Positions 8,925 to 18,299 of a DNA stretch of 43,482 nt are shown one piece after another. Under the pieces are notes generated by a model, which worked only from the letters and a program-made list of their open reading frames with translations, was not told the DNA's origin and did no database searches. Source of the stretch: an uncultured bacterium (GTDB taxonomy: Bacteria > Bacteroidota > Bacteroidia > Bacteroidales > Muribaculaceae); assembly GCA_905214715.1 (NCBI GenBank), contig CAJMMT010000020.1:1-43482 (forward strand), in the 5' to 3' direction. Numbering within the stretch: position 1 is the stretch's first letter; each line of letters starts with the position of its first letter. A program made the translations under genes and the position numbers.

Positions 8925-10085
8925 TCATACCGGCAGTGCAAGCATCGGTATGTCGCGTTCGAAAAGCACCCTGTGGGGTATGCCCGGGTTAAACAGGCGC
9001 GCGAAGATGTTGCTGCGTTTGTTGGGTACCATCAGCATCTCCAGTCCGAGACGCTGTGTTATCTCCTCGAACTCAGTACGGACCTCCTTGGTCGGGAACG
9101 GCGCCACCTCGAATCTTACTTCCGGATAACTTTCCGACAGATAATCCTTAAGTTCTTTTATCTTTGAATCCGAGTCGGCAATCTTAGCGCTCGCCGGCAC
9201 AAGAATTATATCCACTTCGGGATAATTGAACATGCGCATGAAGAACTCCATCGACTTCACATCCTTTCCTTCGAGATTACAGAAAAATGCGAGTTTCTTT
9301 ATCTCTGAAAGGTCATCGAACCGATAGTTGTCCGGAACCGTAAACACCGGAACCCTACAGGAATCGAGCACTTCGGCGGTTACGCTTCCTACAAGTTCCT
9401 CCTCTTTCCTGTCTTTACCTCTGGTGGCCATCACCACCATGGCGGGAGGGGTAATTCTGGTATATTCAAGAATAGCTTCTTCAGGGGTACCCTCACGCAT
9501 CTCGACTTCATAACCCAACGGCTTTATTTCACCTTCCGATATCTTCTGTTCCAGCACTTTGCGGAACGCTCTCATCTCATCGTGAGCTATCTTCTGTATA
9601 TCTCGCTCGGCCTCTACCTCCTCGATGGTGTTTGAATTATCATCCAGCGACGGGAAGGTGGTATCGGGAGCAGTATCTACCAGATAAGGAGTTGTATAGA
9701 CATGGAGTATGACAGGCTTAAGACCCAAGCGGGCTGCCAACTCAAATCCCACCCGACAGGCTAACAGGCTCAAATTGGAGAAATCGACAGGTATCAGCAA
9801 CTTCTCGCTCATGCCGGCAAGTTTAAGGTCCACCTTATATGGAGCCGTAGCCAGCGACTGCTCGGCTATCTCCACGGCGCGACGCAAGTCTGATTCGGCC
9901 ACATTGACAGCCACCAGACTCTGTATCTGTTTTTTAACATCGTCGGAATTGTCATCAACGCATTCTGACGATAGCCCGACACTCTCCGCCGTACATTCTA
10001 TACCGGCGCTTTCCAAAGCCAATGCAAGAGTTTTGGCAAACCGTTGGGTATGTACCCCCAACAATACAGAGTTAACCTTTTTCAT
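8925..10085 (-). CDS. Universal stress protein, two USP domains plus N-terminal extension
   Basis: The product has 386 residues in three parts. Residues 1-95 are an extension with LLGVHTQRFAKTLALALES and a small alpha/beta pattern. Residues 96-250 are a USP domain: KLLIPVDFSNLS, VILHVYTTPY and an ATP-loop-like ATRGKDRKEEELVGSVT ending in CRVPVFTVPDN. Residues 255-386 look like a second, degenerate USP unit (MLMVPNKRSNIFARLF, DIPMLALPV) with no nucleotide-binding glycines. USPs bind ATP or act as regulators during stress and growth arrest. It is cytoplasmic, having no signal peptide. It stands alone between tpx and a terminator. Confidence 0.85.
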   Translation of the reverse strand: MKKVNSVLLGVHTQRFAKTLALALESAGIECTAESVGLSSECVDDNSDDVKKQIQSLVAVNVAESDLRRAVEIAEQSLATAPYKVDLKLAGMSEKLLIPVDFSNLSLLACRVGFELAARLGLKPVILHVYTTPYLVDTAPDTTFPSLDDNSNTIEEVEAERDIQKIAHDEMRAFRKVLEQKISEGEIKPLGYEVEMREGTPEEAILEYTRITPPAMVVMATRGKDRKEEELVGSVTAEVLDSCRVPVFTVPDNYRFDDLSEIKKLAFFCNLEGKDVKSMEFFMRMFNYPEVDIILVPASAKIADSDSKIKELKDYLSESYPEVRFEVAPFPTKEVRTEFEEITQRLGLEMLMVPNKRSNIFARLFNPGIPHRVLFERDIPMLALPV

Positions 10086-10174
10086 AATCCCGTTTTTCTT
10101 TTAAAACAATCTCCACACCCCTATGGTTGCAGAAACCCGGGAGAATCATAAGTACAATCAAACGGCAAAAAACT

Positions 10175-10210
10175 ACAAGGGTCAGACCGCTCAATCGGTC
10201 CGACCCTTGT
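10175..10210 (-). terminator. Strong terminator after the small HTH gene
   Basis: Fifteen-base arms (10175-10189 and 10196-10210) with a single mismatch enclose a six-base loop. On the minus strand the hairpin is followed by GTAGTTTTTTG. It lies 18 bases past the stop of the HTH gene. Confidence 0.85.
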
Positions 10211-10228
10211 CTTTCTTTTGTTTAACTT

Positions 10229-10492
10229 TTACTCTTTGGAGCCTTGAGCTTCCTCGAGAATCTTCACTGCCATGTCGTAGATGGTAGTGTCGTCAAGTAC
10301 CACGATCCCTCCGTCGGGGCCCGGTTCGATATGCATGCCGATGTTTTTGCCAAACTGATAATTCACTCCACCGAAATAGTTACGTACGGTCTGAACGGTT
10401 ACATTCAGCTCATCGGCGATGCGGTGGGTGGAACCATCAGGCAGACTGTCTTTGAGTCTGCGAAGCTCGTTGAAGGTTATGGTCTTGCTCAT
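10229..10492 (-). CDS. Small helix-turn-helix DNA-binding protein
   Basis: The product has 87 residues. Residues 5-45 fit a helix-turn-helix (FNELRRLKDSL, HRIADELNVTVQTVRNYFGG), and the rest contains IEPGPDGGIVVLDDTTIYDMAVKILEEA. It resembles short DNA-binding proteins conserved but uncharacterised in Bacteroidales. It is a single-gene unit with a long upstream region (10493-10748) and a strong terminator. The leader holds an inverted repeat (10528-10537/10547-10556), which might be an autoregulatory site or an RNA hairpin. Target genes cannot be read from sequence. Confidence 0.75.
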   Translation of the reverse strand: MSKTITFNELRRLKDSLPDGSTHRIADELNVTVQTVRNYFGGVNYQFGKNIGMHIEPGPDGGIVVLDDTTIYDMAVKILEEAQGSKE

Positions 10493-10748
10493 ATTACTTA
10501 TTTTTTGGTGTTTGTTTTATATTGTTCCCGAATTCCGTTTATTTGCCGGAGTTCGGCATTTTTCGTATGGTTTAGGAGAGAGTTGTTTAAGGTTAATGCA
10601 ATCTGCAATCTTACTTTCTTATGAATGCTAATTTAATCTATTAACAATCCATATGCAACACTTTCGCTAAAATAATTTTATGTTGTAAAACATATTTTAC
10701 ACATCCTTTTCTTAATCAGCATAGTTATGCCGAGTTTTTAGAGCAAAC
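10493..10748. promoter_or_regulatory. Upstream region of the HTH gene with two inverted repeats
   Basis: Two structured sites are seen. CCGAATTCCG and CGGAGTTCGG (10528-10556) form a stem with one mismatch 36 bases before the start codon. Further up, GTAAAACATATTTTAC (10685-10700) is a perfect 6+6 inverted repeat inside the 23-nt motif shared with 351-373. No two-box promoter is convincing. Confidence 0.4.
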
Positions 10749-11546
10749 CTATATTACTTCAAGATCCGAAGCCGGAATCCATCCCAAATAGCCGCTGTTG
10801 AGCCTTACCTTATACCAGGCTACGTTACCTTCCACATCTGATTCCTCACTGACGATGCGCACTTTCGTGCCTTGCGTGAGGGGTGAACAAGCCGGTTTCG
10901 ACTTGGATTCAGGCTCTTCGAGCAATTCATACTTATAAGCGGTTATTATACCGTATTCGCGAGAATTTGCCTGATTGGCAGCCATAACCGAGAAGGTAAG
11001 GAATACGCCTGTGAAGAAAAGGAACAGCAACGCGCCGAAGAAACCGACCTTTCTCGCCGATATATTCGACGGGAAAAGATAGAGAGCTATCGAACCTAAA
11101 CACAATATAAAGGCCATCACCGCAAAAGCAGCCCAATAGTTCGAAGTATAATCCGAAGCCACCGTATGGTGCATATCTCCTAAGAAACCACGCGCATCCG
11201 GTTCCACCGACCCTCTCTTGCCTGTCATGCTGGCCCTGTTGGCATCGTCCACCCTGGAGCTGACATATTCCAGGTTCGCCCGTATATTTCCGTTTCCCGG
11301 GTCTATGCGTCCGGCTCGTTCAAGATAAAGCCTGCCAAGTCCGAGATTACCCTGCGCGGCATAGGCGGTACCGAGGTCATAAAGCAATGCAGCCGAATTG
11401 CTGTCGCGCTTAAGAAGTTCTCCGAATATATCGGTTGCCTTCTGATAGTCGCCAGACGAGAAAGCCTTCTTTCCCTCCGCATAATCTACGGCAAAAACCG
11501 GCAAAGAGACTATCAGCGTTATCAATATCGAAAATATCTTTTTCAT
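10749..11546 (-). CDS. batE: BatE: TPR and SH3 membrane protein
   Basis: The product has 265 residues, starting MKKIFSILITL; the ATG 22 codons upstream would overlap batD and lose the signal peptide. After the signal (1-19) come TPR units (about 22-95; YAEGKKAFSSGDYQKATDIF), two transmembrane helices near 137-158 and 164-188, and a bacterial SH3-like domain (about 205-265; KVRIVSEESDVEGNVAWYKV, GWIPASDLE). It follows batD by ten bases and ends the cluster. TPR and SH3 modules suggest a scaffold role in the Bat membrane complex; the biochemical function is unknown. Confidence 0.88.
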   Translation of the reverse strand: MKKIFSILITLIVSLPVFAVDYAEGKKAFSSGDYQKATDIFGELLKRDSNSAALLYDLGTAYAAQGNLGLGRLYLERAGRIDPGNGNIRANLEYVSSRVDDANRASMTGKRGSVEPDARGFLGDMHHTVASDYTSNYWAAFAVMAFILCLGSIALYLFPSNISARKVGFFGALLFLFFTGVFLTFSVMAANQANSREYGIITAYKYELLEEPESKSKPACSPLTQGTKVRIVSEESDVEGNVAWYKVRLNSGYLGWIPASDLEVI

Positions 11547-11556
11547 AACCGTATGC

Positions 11557-13467
11557 TTATACATGTCCCTGATCTGGTTGTCTGTCGTGATTTTTCTTGA
11601 AAGATGCCTCAAGGGAATTTATAACATCCGCTCCCTCGTTGTAAACGTCATCCATACTCCGATCGCCCTGATTGGAAGAGTATTTTGCAAATTCACATTC
11701 ATCTATAAGATGCATGAACCGCTCTGTCTGCGCCCTGTCGATACCTTTCTTTTCAAGAAGACCGGCTACATTTTCTCTGCTAAGCTCGGAAGTAGGCAGC
11801 TTCAGTTTGTCGGCCACATATCCCCACAACGCCTTGAGCATCTCTTCATAGAAGGCATCGCGATCGTTACGCTTCATACACAGTGAAGCCATCTTCAGCC
11901 TGCGGGCCACGACCTTGCCGGCTTTGCGCGAACGCATGCCCATTTCATCGGCCTTCAGCGCCACGAGCTTGCGGTAATACCATACGATAAAGGCAAGCGC
12001 GAGTGCGGGTATGATATAGAATAGCCAATAACCGAACCTCCACAGGAATGGAGTAGTGTCAAACACATTTGAATCAGGCTCCATCAGTTCGCGGTTAAGC
12101 GACCGTGTGCTTCTGGTCTGCGACTTGGCCGAACCGCTTCCTTGCGCAACACTCAACGCATACCCCTGCGCCACGCTCTTCTCATATTTGCCTGTGGCGG
12201 GATTGAAATAGCTGAGCGTCAATGCCGGTATATCGTAATTCCCCGGTTCGAGAGGCATGAACGAGTAGTCATACTTCACACTTCCTGTTACGTTCGAGGC
12301 TCCGGTACGCACCTGAGTGTCTACAGCAGGTGAATAAATCTCTATCTGCTTGGGATATAGATTATTCAAGTCAGGCATGTGAATATATTTCAAGTTACCC
12401 GAACCGGTAACCGTATATATGATAGAAGCAGCCTGATTCGATTTCAAAGAAGTGGATGGCAATGACGACGTGATTTTGAACTCGCCCACGCCGCCCGAGA
12501 AATCGGCCGGTTTAGGCAGCGGCAAGCTCTTCACATCTATGGTAAGGTCATTGGGCGTTACATTAAGCTGTATCGGACGCCTTACCGTCATCGTAGAGAA
12601 GTAAGGATCATGATAATATTCCTGCTCATCGGTCGAGACGGTATAGGTGTTACCCTTTACGGTCAGCTTGCCGGCCATCTGGGGGAAGATGATATACCGG
12701 GCTATCACAGCCGTAGCATATTGACGACCCTGATATGTCTCGTATGTAAGCGAAGTTGAAGTGGAACTTGATTCCTCCACCACGAAACCGTCGAATTTAG
12801 GGGCGGCGGTGGCTCCTATGAATTTTATCGGAGCATAGGTCGTATACAGTTTTACGGTATAGACAAGGGCTTCCTGTTCGTAGGCGGTGGTCTTGTTTAC
12901 AGACGCACGTAGGAAAAGACGGTCATTTCCTTTGCCGAGATACCTCGGCTCATCGCTTTGTCGTGCTGCCGTGGCATAAGGATCCATATTCGAGCCGGAA
13001 CCTCTCTGTCCGTGGGCCGAATTCGCATGCGGATTCGCGCGTCCGGCCGCCGCAGCCTGCGCTGACACTATCTGATATGTTACCTTATTGCTTCTTTCAT
13101 CACCTACGGTTATAGGACCGAAACTGAAAGTACCCTCTTTCTCCGCACGGCAAGTAGCCGTATAGGTATACGAGACCGATTGCGAGGTGCGGCCATTCAC
13201 ACTTGTAAAAGAGGAGGATTGTCCGGTCATGGTAAAGTACATGACTTTCGCGCCGGGCACATTGTGAGGCGCGGTCGGCTCCCCCTGTGTGTTGGTCAGC
13301 GTATAAGTTATATAAAACCTGTCGCCTACACCTATCTGATGGCCGTTGCCCCCCTGTACCCTCAGTTGCACGGAGGCCGAGATTCCAGTAGTTCCCCAAA
13401 GTACCGCCAACATTACGAAAGCTATACGCAACAGGCGGCAGACGATGTTTGTAATTCCCTTATTCAT
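11557..13467 (-). CDS. batD: BatD membrane protein
   Basis: The product has 636 residues: signal peptide (about 1-32), a long periplasmic region with repeated Ig-like beta domains (GVGDRFYITYTLTN, TVTGSGNLKYIHMPDL, YDYSFMPLEPGNYDIPAL), one transmembrane helix near 478-500 and a cytoplasmic tail of about 130 residues. The architecture matches the BatD (oxygen tolerance) family. It starts three bases after batC and precedes batE by ten. Probably displays a large outside domain connected to the VWA partners BatA and BatB. Its exact job is unknown even in studied species. Confidence 0.9.
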   Translation of the reverse strand: MNKGITNIVCRLLRIAFVMLAVLWGTTGISASVQLRVQGGNGHQIGVGDRFYITYTLTNTQGEPTAPHNVPGAKVMYFTMTGQSSSFTSVNGRTSQSVSYTYTATCRAEKEGTFSFGPITVGDERSNKVTYQIVSAQAAAAGRANPHANSAHGQRGSGSNMDPYATAARQSDEPRYLGKGNDRLFLRASVNKTTAYEQEALVYTVKLYTTYAPIKFIGATAAPKFDGFVVEESSSTSTSLTYETYQGRQYATAVIARYIIFPQMAGKLTVKGNTYTVSTDEQEYYHDPYFSTMTVRRPIQLNVTPNDLTIDVKSLPLPKPADFSGGVGEFKITSSLPSTSLKSNQAASIIYTVTGSGNLKYIHMPDLNNLYPKQIEIYSPAVDTQVRTGASNVTGSVKYDYSFMPLEPGNYDIPALTLSYFNPATGKYEKSVAQGYALSVAQGSGSAKSQTRSTRSLNRELMEPDSNVFDTTPFLWRFGYWLFYIIPALALAFIVWYYRKLVALKADEMGMRSRKAGKVVARRLKMASLCMKRNDRDAFYEEMLKALWGYVADKLKLPTSELSRENVAGLLEKKGIDRAQTERFMHLIDECEFAKYSSNQGDRSMDDVYNEGADVINSLEASFKKNHDRQPDQGHV

Positions 13468-13470
13468 CGC

Positions 13471-14238
13471 TTACCATCTTTTAGAGCGGGACCGACTGCC
13501 TCCGGCCTCCTGACCGTTGTTCGATTTCATCACTCGGGCTCGAATCTCGTTTTCCTTGTTTTCCATCGCCTGGAGTATCTGATCTGCCGTCTGCTGATTT
13601 ATCTCCTGTTCCTTAGGCGGTTGTTGCTGCTTATTTTGCTGCTGATCCTGATTCTGGTTTTGGTTCTGCTGGTCTTTCTGATTCTCCTGGTCCTGCTTGT
13701 CCTGGTCTTTGTCCTGATTCTGGTCCTTGTTCTGGTCTTGCTGCTGTTGCAGCTTCTTCTGGGCTATACGCAGGTTCAGTCGGGCCGCGTCATCCTTAGG
13801 GTTGAGGCGAAGCGCTTCCTTATACATAGCGATCGCCTGTGCATAATCCTCGCCTCCGAAAGCAAGATTGCCCATATTGTAATCCGAGCGGGATGCAAGC
13901 ATAGGTTTCTCATTGGCCCTTTGGGCGACATTGCCGAAACTTTTCGCGGCAGCCTGAGCGAACTGACCTTTAAGAGAATCAGATTGAGCTGTCTGACCGC
14001 GTCTCACCTCGGTAAGACCTATATTATAGGCCGCTTCGGCCGACGAAGGATTATCCTGAATAGCTTTCCTATATTCAGTGGCCGCTTCAGCGAACTTTCC
14101 TCCTTTATAGAGTTTGTTGCCCGATTTTATGGCCCTGCGTTCGGTACGCGTCGAAACTTCACGATCCTCGCTCTTTCCGCATCCTGCTGCGCCCGACAAC
14201 AAACCTATCGCAAGCAATATGTATATTATCTTGTTCAT
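13471..14238 (-). CDS. batC: BatC: TPR lipoprotein with Q/N-rich tail
   Basis: The product has 255 residues. A signal ending LLSGAAGC indicates a lipoprotein (Cys20). TPR units occupy about 38-160 (NKLYKGGKFAEAATEYRKAI, NLAFGGEDYAQAIAMYKEAL). Residues about 160-215 are a low-complexity Gln/Asn/Asp/Lys run, followed by QQPPKEQEINQQTADQILQA and an Arg/Ser-rich end. The Q/N run produces a long leucine-rich open frame on the opposite strand that is not a gene. It lies between batB (33 bases) and batD (3 bases). Confidence 0.87.
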   Translation of the reverse strand: MNKIIYILLAIGLLSGAAGCGKSEDREVSTRTERRAIKSGNKLYKGGKFAEAATEYRKAIQDNPSSAEAAYNIGLTEVRRGQTAQSDSLKGQFAQAAAKSFGNVAQRANEKPMLASRSDYNMGNLAFGGEDYAQAIAMYKEALRLNPKDDAARLNLRIAQKKLQQQQDQNKDQNQDKDQDKQDQENQKDQQNQNQNQDQQQNKQQQPPKEQEINQQTADQILQAMENKENEIRARVMKSNNGQEAGGSRSRSKRW

Positions 14239-14271
14239 GTCTATATGCTCTATTCTGTCCCGTTTACAACG

Positions 14272-15309
14272 CTATTTCTCTTTCTTGAAGAAACTTATCT
14301 TGTCGAGCCACCCTATCTTGCGGTCAAGAATGAAAATATCGAGCACAAGAAGTATGAGGGCCGGCCACAGAAACAGGGCGTAAATCTCGTCGTGAACCGC
14401 CGACAGACTCGTTTCAAGTTTGGACTTTTTGACTGTGTCGAGCTGTTTTTCAAGCTCCGACAGAGCGTTGGAATTTGAAGCGTTGACATAAATGCCTTTG
14501 CCGGCGGAAGCGATTTCGGTAGCAAGGTCTTCATTGAGGGCCGTGCGCACGGTCTCGCCGTTCTCGTCAGTAAAATATCCGTTGCGTGTCTTGATGGGCA
14601 CGGGGGTACTTGTGCCTACTCCTATCACGTCTATCTGCACGCCCTTGGAAGCGGCTCCCCTTGCGGCGTTCATAACCCCTTCCTGATTTTCAAGGTCTTC
14701 CGCATCAGTTATTAGCACCAAAGCTTTGCCTACTTTCTTGTCATCGCTGAACGAGTTGGTGGCCATATCTATGGCCGAAGCCATATCCGTACCCTGATTC
14801 TTTATCTGCGACGGATCTATGGAGTTAAGAAACATCTTCACCGATACATAGTCGGAAGTGACCGGAATAAGCGTATAGGAATCTCCGGCATACATTATAA
14901 GGCCCACCCGGTCATTGTCAAGGCGGTTCACGAGCTTTTCAAGCATGAGTTTGGCGGTGCGCATTCTCGAAGGGCCATCCGGATTCGCAGTGCTGCTGGC
15001 ATCCATAGAGTTACTGGCATCGACGGCTATTACCACCTCGATACCCTCCTTGGTGGTTTTTTCGTCTTTGACACCACCCCACGGACGAGCCAGGGCTATT
15101 ATGGCGAGGGTGAGCGCAACGGTCAGCAATGTAACCTTCAATGGGGGCTTATAAATAGAAGCCTCGGGCATAAGATGGGCCACAACCTCAGGATTGCCGA
15201 ACTTGCGCAGTTTCCGGCTACGTGTGTGCCGAGCCCAGAAGTATAATGCGATTATAACGGGTACCGAAAGCAATAGCCAGAGCACCCATGGATATGCGAA
15301 ACTTAACAT
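14272..15309 (-). CDS. batB: BatB: VWA membrane protein
   Basis: The product has 345 residues: two N-terminal transmembrane segments (about 5-25 and 58-76), a von Willebrand A domain (about 88-300) with MIDAS motif DASNS, the threonine block GTDMASAID and VLITDAED, and a C-terminal hydrophobic helix (FLWPALILLVLDIFIL). The MIDAS site should bind a divalent cation. Its start overlaps the batA stop (TGATG), which means tight translational coupling. It pairs with BatA in the membrane complex served by the MoxR ATPase. Confidence 0.92.
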   Translation of the reverse strand: MLSFAYPWVLWLLLSVPVIIALYFWARHTRSRKLRKFGNPEVVAHLMPEASIYKPPLKVTLLTVALTLAIIALARPWGGVKDEKTTKEGIEVVIAVDASNSMDASSTANPDGPSRMRTAKLMLEKLVNRLDNDRVGLIMYAGDSYTLIPVTSDYVSVKMFLNSIDPSQIKNQGTDMASAIDMATNSFSDDKKVGKALVLITDAEDLENQEGVMNAARGAASKGVQIDVIGVGTSTPVPIKTRNGYFTDENGETVRTALNEDLATEIASAGKGIYVNASNSNALSELEKQLDTVKKSKLETSLSAVHDEIYALFLWPALILLVLDIFILDRKIGWLDKISFFKKEK

Positions 15310-16286
15310 CAGGGTATTCTTCTAAGAACTGTATAACGTATAAGAAGCATCAGCCCCAGCGCGCATACCGCTATCCAAACCCAGGGCATGAAATTTTCAT
15401 CCACACGGGTAAACCGGTCTACGTCGAGTTTGGTTTTCTCAAGCTGGTCTATCTCGTTAAAGATGCGTTCCAACATTCTCTCGTCAGTGGCGCGGAAGTA
15501 TTTGCCACCCGTGGCATTCGCCATGTTCTTCAGTGATTCCTCATCTATTTTAGTCTCGAGAGTGGTCGATGCGAATCCGTATGGATCTCTTACGGTTATC
15601 GTACCATCGGTACCCACGCCAACGGTATAGATACGGATACCTTTGCTCGCCGCTATCTTGGCTGCTGTAGAAGGGGGCACATCGCCGGCGTTGTTGGTGC
15701 CGTCGGTAAGCAGAATTATGCTCTTCGATTTCGCCTTACCCGACGCCAGACGGTTTATTGCCGATGAAAGACCGTCCCCTATGGCGGTACCGTCCTGCAG
15801 ATCGCCCATCTCCACATTCTTGAGAGCGTTGATCAAAGCCGCACGGTCGTTGGTGAGCGGCATCAGCGACAGGCTCTCTCCGGCAAAGACCACAAGGGCC
15901 ATGTTGTCGTTGGCCCGGTTGCTTATGAATTTGGCGGCCACATCCTTGGCCGCGGCGAAACGGGTGGGTCTGAAATCCGTGGCCGACATAGAACCTGATA
16001 TATCGAGCGCAAGAGCGATGTCAGTTCCGACTATGCGGGAATTACGCTTCGAATCTGTGGTCTGAGGTCGGGCCAGGGCTACTATACACGCGCCTATGGC
16101 TACAAGCTGCAGGATGAAACAGAATCTGATCAGCCATACCTTCCACGACGGATTCATCTTTGCAAACGCGCTCAGACTCGATATGCCCAATGAGGCGTTC
16201 GCGTTTTTCTGTTTCCATATATACCATGCTATAAGCGGTATGAATATGAGGAACAGCCATAATACAGCCGGATGTTTGAATATCAT
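15309..16286 (-). CDS. batA: BatA: VWA membrane protein
   Basis: The product has 325 residues. N-terminal helices (about 8-25 and 54-72) precede a VWA domain (about 87-285) with MIDAS DISGS, DGTAIGDG and ILLTDGTNN; a C-terminal helix (PWVWIAVCALGLMLLI) follows. This is the standard BatA layout. It overlaps batB by one base and follows the DUF4381 gene by 14. With BatB it probably forms the VWA core that the MoxR-type ATPase acts on. The cluster was linked to aerotolerance in Bacteroides fragilis, but the molecular role remains open. Confidence 0.92.
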   Translation of the reverse strand: MIFKHPAVLWLFLIFIPLIAWYIWKQKNANASLGISSLSAFAKMNPSWKVWLIRFCFILQLVAIGACIVALARPQTTDSKRNSRIVGTDIALALDISGSMSATDFRPTRFAAAKDVAAKFISNRANDNMALVVFAGESLSLMPLTNDRAALINALKNVEMGDLQDGTAIGDGLSSAINRLASGKAKSKSIILLTDGTNNAGDVPPSTAAKIAASKGIRIYTVGVGTDGTITVRDPYGFASTTLETKIDEESLKNMANATGGKYFRATDERMLERIFNEIDQLEKTKLDVDRFTRVDENFMPWVWIAVCALGLMLLIRYTVLRRIP

Positions 16287-16300
16287 ACTCTATCTCTTTT

Positions 16301-17305
16301 TCAGACTTTCCCTTTTCCTCCCTGTTTGCCTGTCTCTCCGTCGGAAGATTCTTCAATACGGGGTGCGGTAGCTTCCACAAACTTGACGGCATTGTCGAAT
16401 GCCGCGACATTATCGGCCGGAAGCGGACGTACTTTCGCGAACTTGACGAAATCGGCCATATCCAGAATCTGCCTTACCATCTGACGTTTGTCGCTTACCT
16501 CCCGGTTGGCTCCGAGCGTCTGCATGATCTGCCTCGAAGTCATCTCCATCGCGTTTATGCCAAAACGTTTGTCAAGGTATATCCTGAGTATTTCGGTAAG
16601 CTCAGTGAAGTATTCTTTCTCCATGCCGCGCTCCCAGAGTTTCTTCTCTTTAAGTTTAGAAAGGGCCGCCAAAGCCGCTTCATGAGGCGGAATGACAACC
16701 ATAGGTTTGGCCGGAAGTATAGGAACCCCCTTCTTGCGGCGCAACAGAACCCAGACGGCAAGCCCGATCGCAAGAAGGATTATAAGAATCAACCACCAAT
16801 AGTAGTACAGCCAGTCGGGTAATGAATCTGTCCAGCTCGCACCGGCCGGATCGCTCTCTGAAGCGAAATCGGCTATCGGGTCGTCGGCCTCGGCCTTTAC
16901 CGGCACTACTTTCAGATTCAAGGTATTTGTCCAGGCGGTGTCGCGTCCCGTAACATAAGCCAACTCCGGTATCTTGTAATATCCGGAGTCGAATGACTGC
17001 ACGCCGAGATCGCAATTTATCTGTATTTTACCTGATCCCAGCTCTACGGTATCGCGGCGGATAGTTGTTGACAACTCCACGCTGTCGCCACAGACACCTA
17101 CAAACCGTCTATCGGGCTGCTCAAGAAGCGGGAAGCGGCCTGACTCTCCTTTCTCCTGAACTATCTGGAGGCGCATGGTAGCTACCTTGCCCATCAGTAT
17201 GGATACGGAATCGAGCTTGGCCGTTACCTTCGCCGGATATACCGGAAAAGCGCAGACCATCATCGAAGCCGCAAGCAGAGTGTTTATATACCTTTTTCTT
17301 TTCAC
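16301..17305 (-). CDS. DUF4381-type membrane protein of the bat cluster
   Basis: The product has 334 residues: signal peptide (about 1-25), an outside beta-rich domain (about 26-150), a transmembrane helix near 167-190 (WWLILIILLAIGLAVWVLL) followed by RRKK, and a cytoplasmic helical part (LWERGMEKEYFTELTEILRIYL, GINAMEMTSRQIMQTL) like that of DUF4381 and the BatD tail. It lies between the DUF58 gene (34 bases) and batA (14 bases). The similarity of its cytoplasmic part to the BatD tail suggests it is a short BatD relative with a related role. Confidence 0.82.
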   Translation of the reverse strand: MKRKRYINTLLAASMMVCAFPVYPAKVTAKLDSVSILMGKVATMRLQIVQEKGESGRFPLLEQPDRRFVGVCGDSVELSTTIRRDTVELGSGKIQINCDLGVQSFDSGYYKIPELAYVTGRDTAWTNTLNLKVVPVKAEADDPIADFASESDPAGASWTDSLPDWLYYYWWLILIILLAIGLAVWVLLRRKKGVPILPAKPMVVIPPHEAALAALSKLKEKKLWERGMEKEYFTELTEILRIYLDKRFGINAMEMTSRQIMQTLGANREVSDKRQMVRQILDMADFVKFAKVRPLPADNVAAFDNAVKFVEATAPRIEESSDGETGKQGGKGKV

Positions 17306-17339
17306 TTCAATTCAAATTATAAATCATCACAGTGCCGGG

Positions 17340-18215
17340 TCAACGTCCTCCGCGTCGGCGGAACAACGCCAACAACCCTTTCACATAATCCTCGTCAGTA
17401 CGCACGGAGATCATATCCACTCCGCTTTTGGCAGTGTATTCCGCAAGTGTCTGTTGCTGACCATACCATTGTTTCTCGTATGCGTGCCTTACCTTTTTCG
17501 AGGATGTGTCGAGCCATATGTCAGCTCCGGTCTCGAGATCGCGCAACCTTACAAGTCCTATGTCAGGCATCCGGGCGTCGCGCTCGTCATATACCTGAAT
17601 CGCCGCCACGTCATGTTTGCGGTTGGCTATAGTCAGTACTGAAGAGTAATCGTGCCTGTCTATGAAATCGGAAAGCACGAAAGACGTGCAACGCTTCTTG
17701 ATGGCGCTCGTAAGGAATTTCAGGGCCTCCCCTATATCGGTACCGTTATGCTCGGGAGTATAGTCTATTATTTCCCGGATTATAAGCAATATATGCTTGC
17801 GGCCTTTCTTGGGAGGAATGAATTTCTCCACACGATCTGAGAAGAATATCACACCCACCTTGTCGTTATTCTGTATCGATGAGAAAGCGAGCGTAGCGGC
17901 TATTTCAGCCATAACCTCTTTCTTCTCGGGGCCTACCGCTCCGAAACTGCGGCTGCCGCTCACGTCTATCATGAGCATTACTGTCAGTTCGCGTTCCTCT
18001 TCATAGACTTTCACGTAGGGCTTGTTATGCCGCGCCGTTACATTCCAGTCTATGTCGCGCACATCGTCGCCGGGCTGGTATTCCCTCACTTCCGAAAAGG
18101 TCATGCCGCGTCCTTTGAAAGCCGTATGGTATTCTCCGGCAAACATGTTCTGCGAGAGGCCACGGCTCTTTATCTCTATTTTCCTTACTTTCTTAAGAAG
18201 ATCGTTGGCATCCAT
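17340..18215 (-). CDS. DUF58 family protein
   Basis: The product has 291 residues. It has the DUF58 signature GDDVRDIDWNVTARHNKPYV and a VWA-like fold with DVSGS and the late block FVLSDFIDRHD. It is soluble, lacking membrane segments. DUF58 genes regularly follow moxR genes and are thought to bind the ATPase or link it to VWA partners. It lies 84 bases after moxR and 34 before the DUF4381 gene, in the usual order. Confidence 0.92.
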   Translation of the reverse strand: MDANDLLKKVRKIEIKSRGLSQNMFAGEYHTAFKGRGMTFSEVREYQPGDDVRDIDWNVTARHNKPYVKVYEEERELTVMLMIDVSGSRSFGAVGPEKKEVMAEIAATLAFSSIQNNDKVGVIFFSDRVEKFIPPKKGRKHILLIIREIIDYTPEHNGTDIGEALKFLTSAIKKRCTSFVLSDFIDRHDYSSVLTIANRKHDVAAIQVYDERDARMPDIGLVRLRDLETGADIWLDTSSKKVRHAYEKQWYGQQQTLAEYTAKSGVDMISVRTDEDYVKGLLALFRRRGGR

Positions 18216-18299
18216 AACTTTTCCAGAATTAATTCACTTCCGGGAATTCCCCGGTGTAGGATATTTCCACGTGGCGGGCATTCCCGCAACCGGCTGTCA

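Noticed and set aside
13180..14478. 432-codon plus-strand frame over batC/batD
   Set aside because: Its long Leu run is only the complement of the Gln/Asn-rich tail of BatC; batC and batD are well supported on the other strand.
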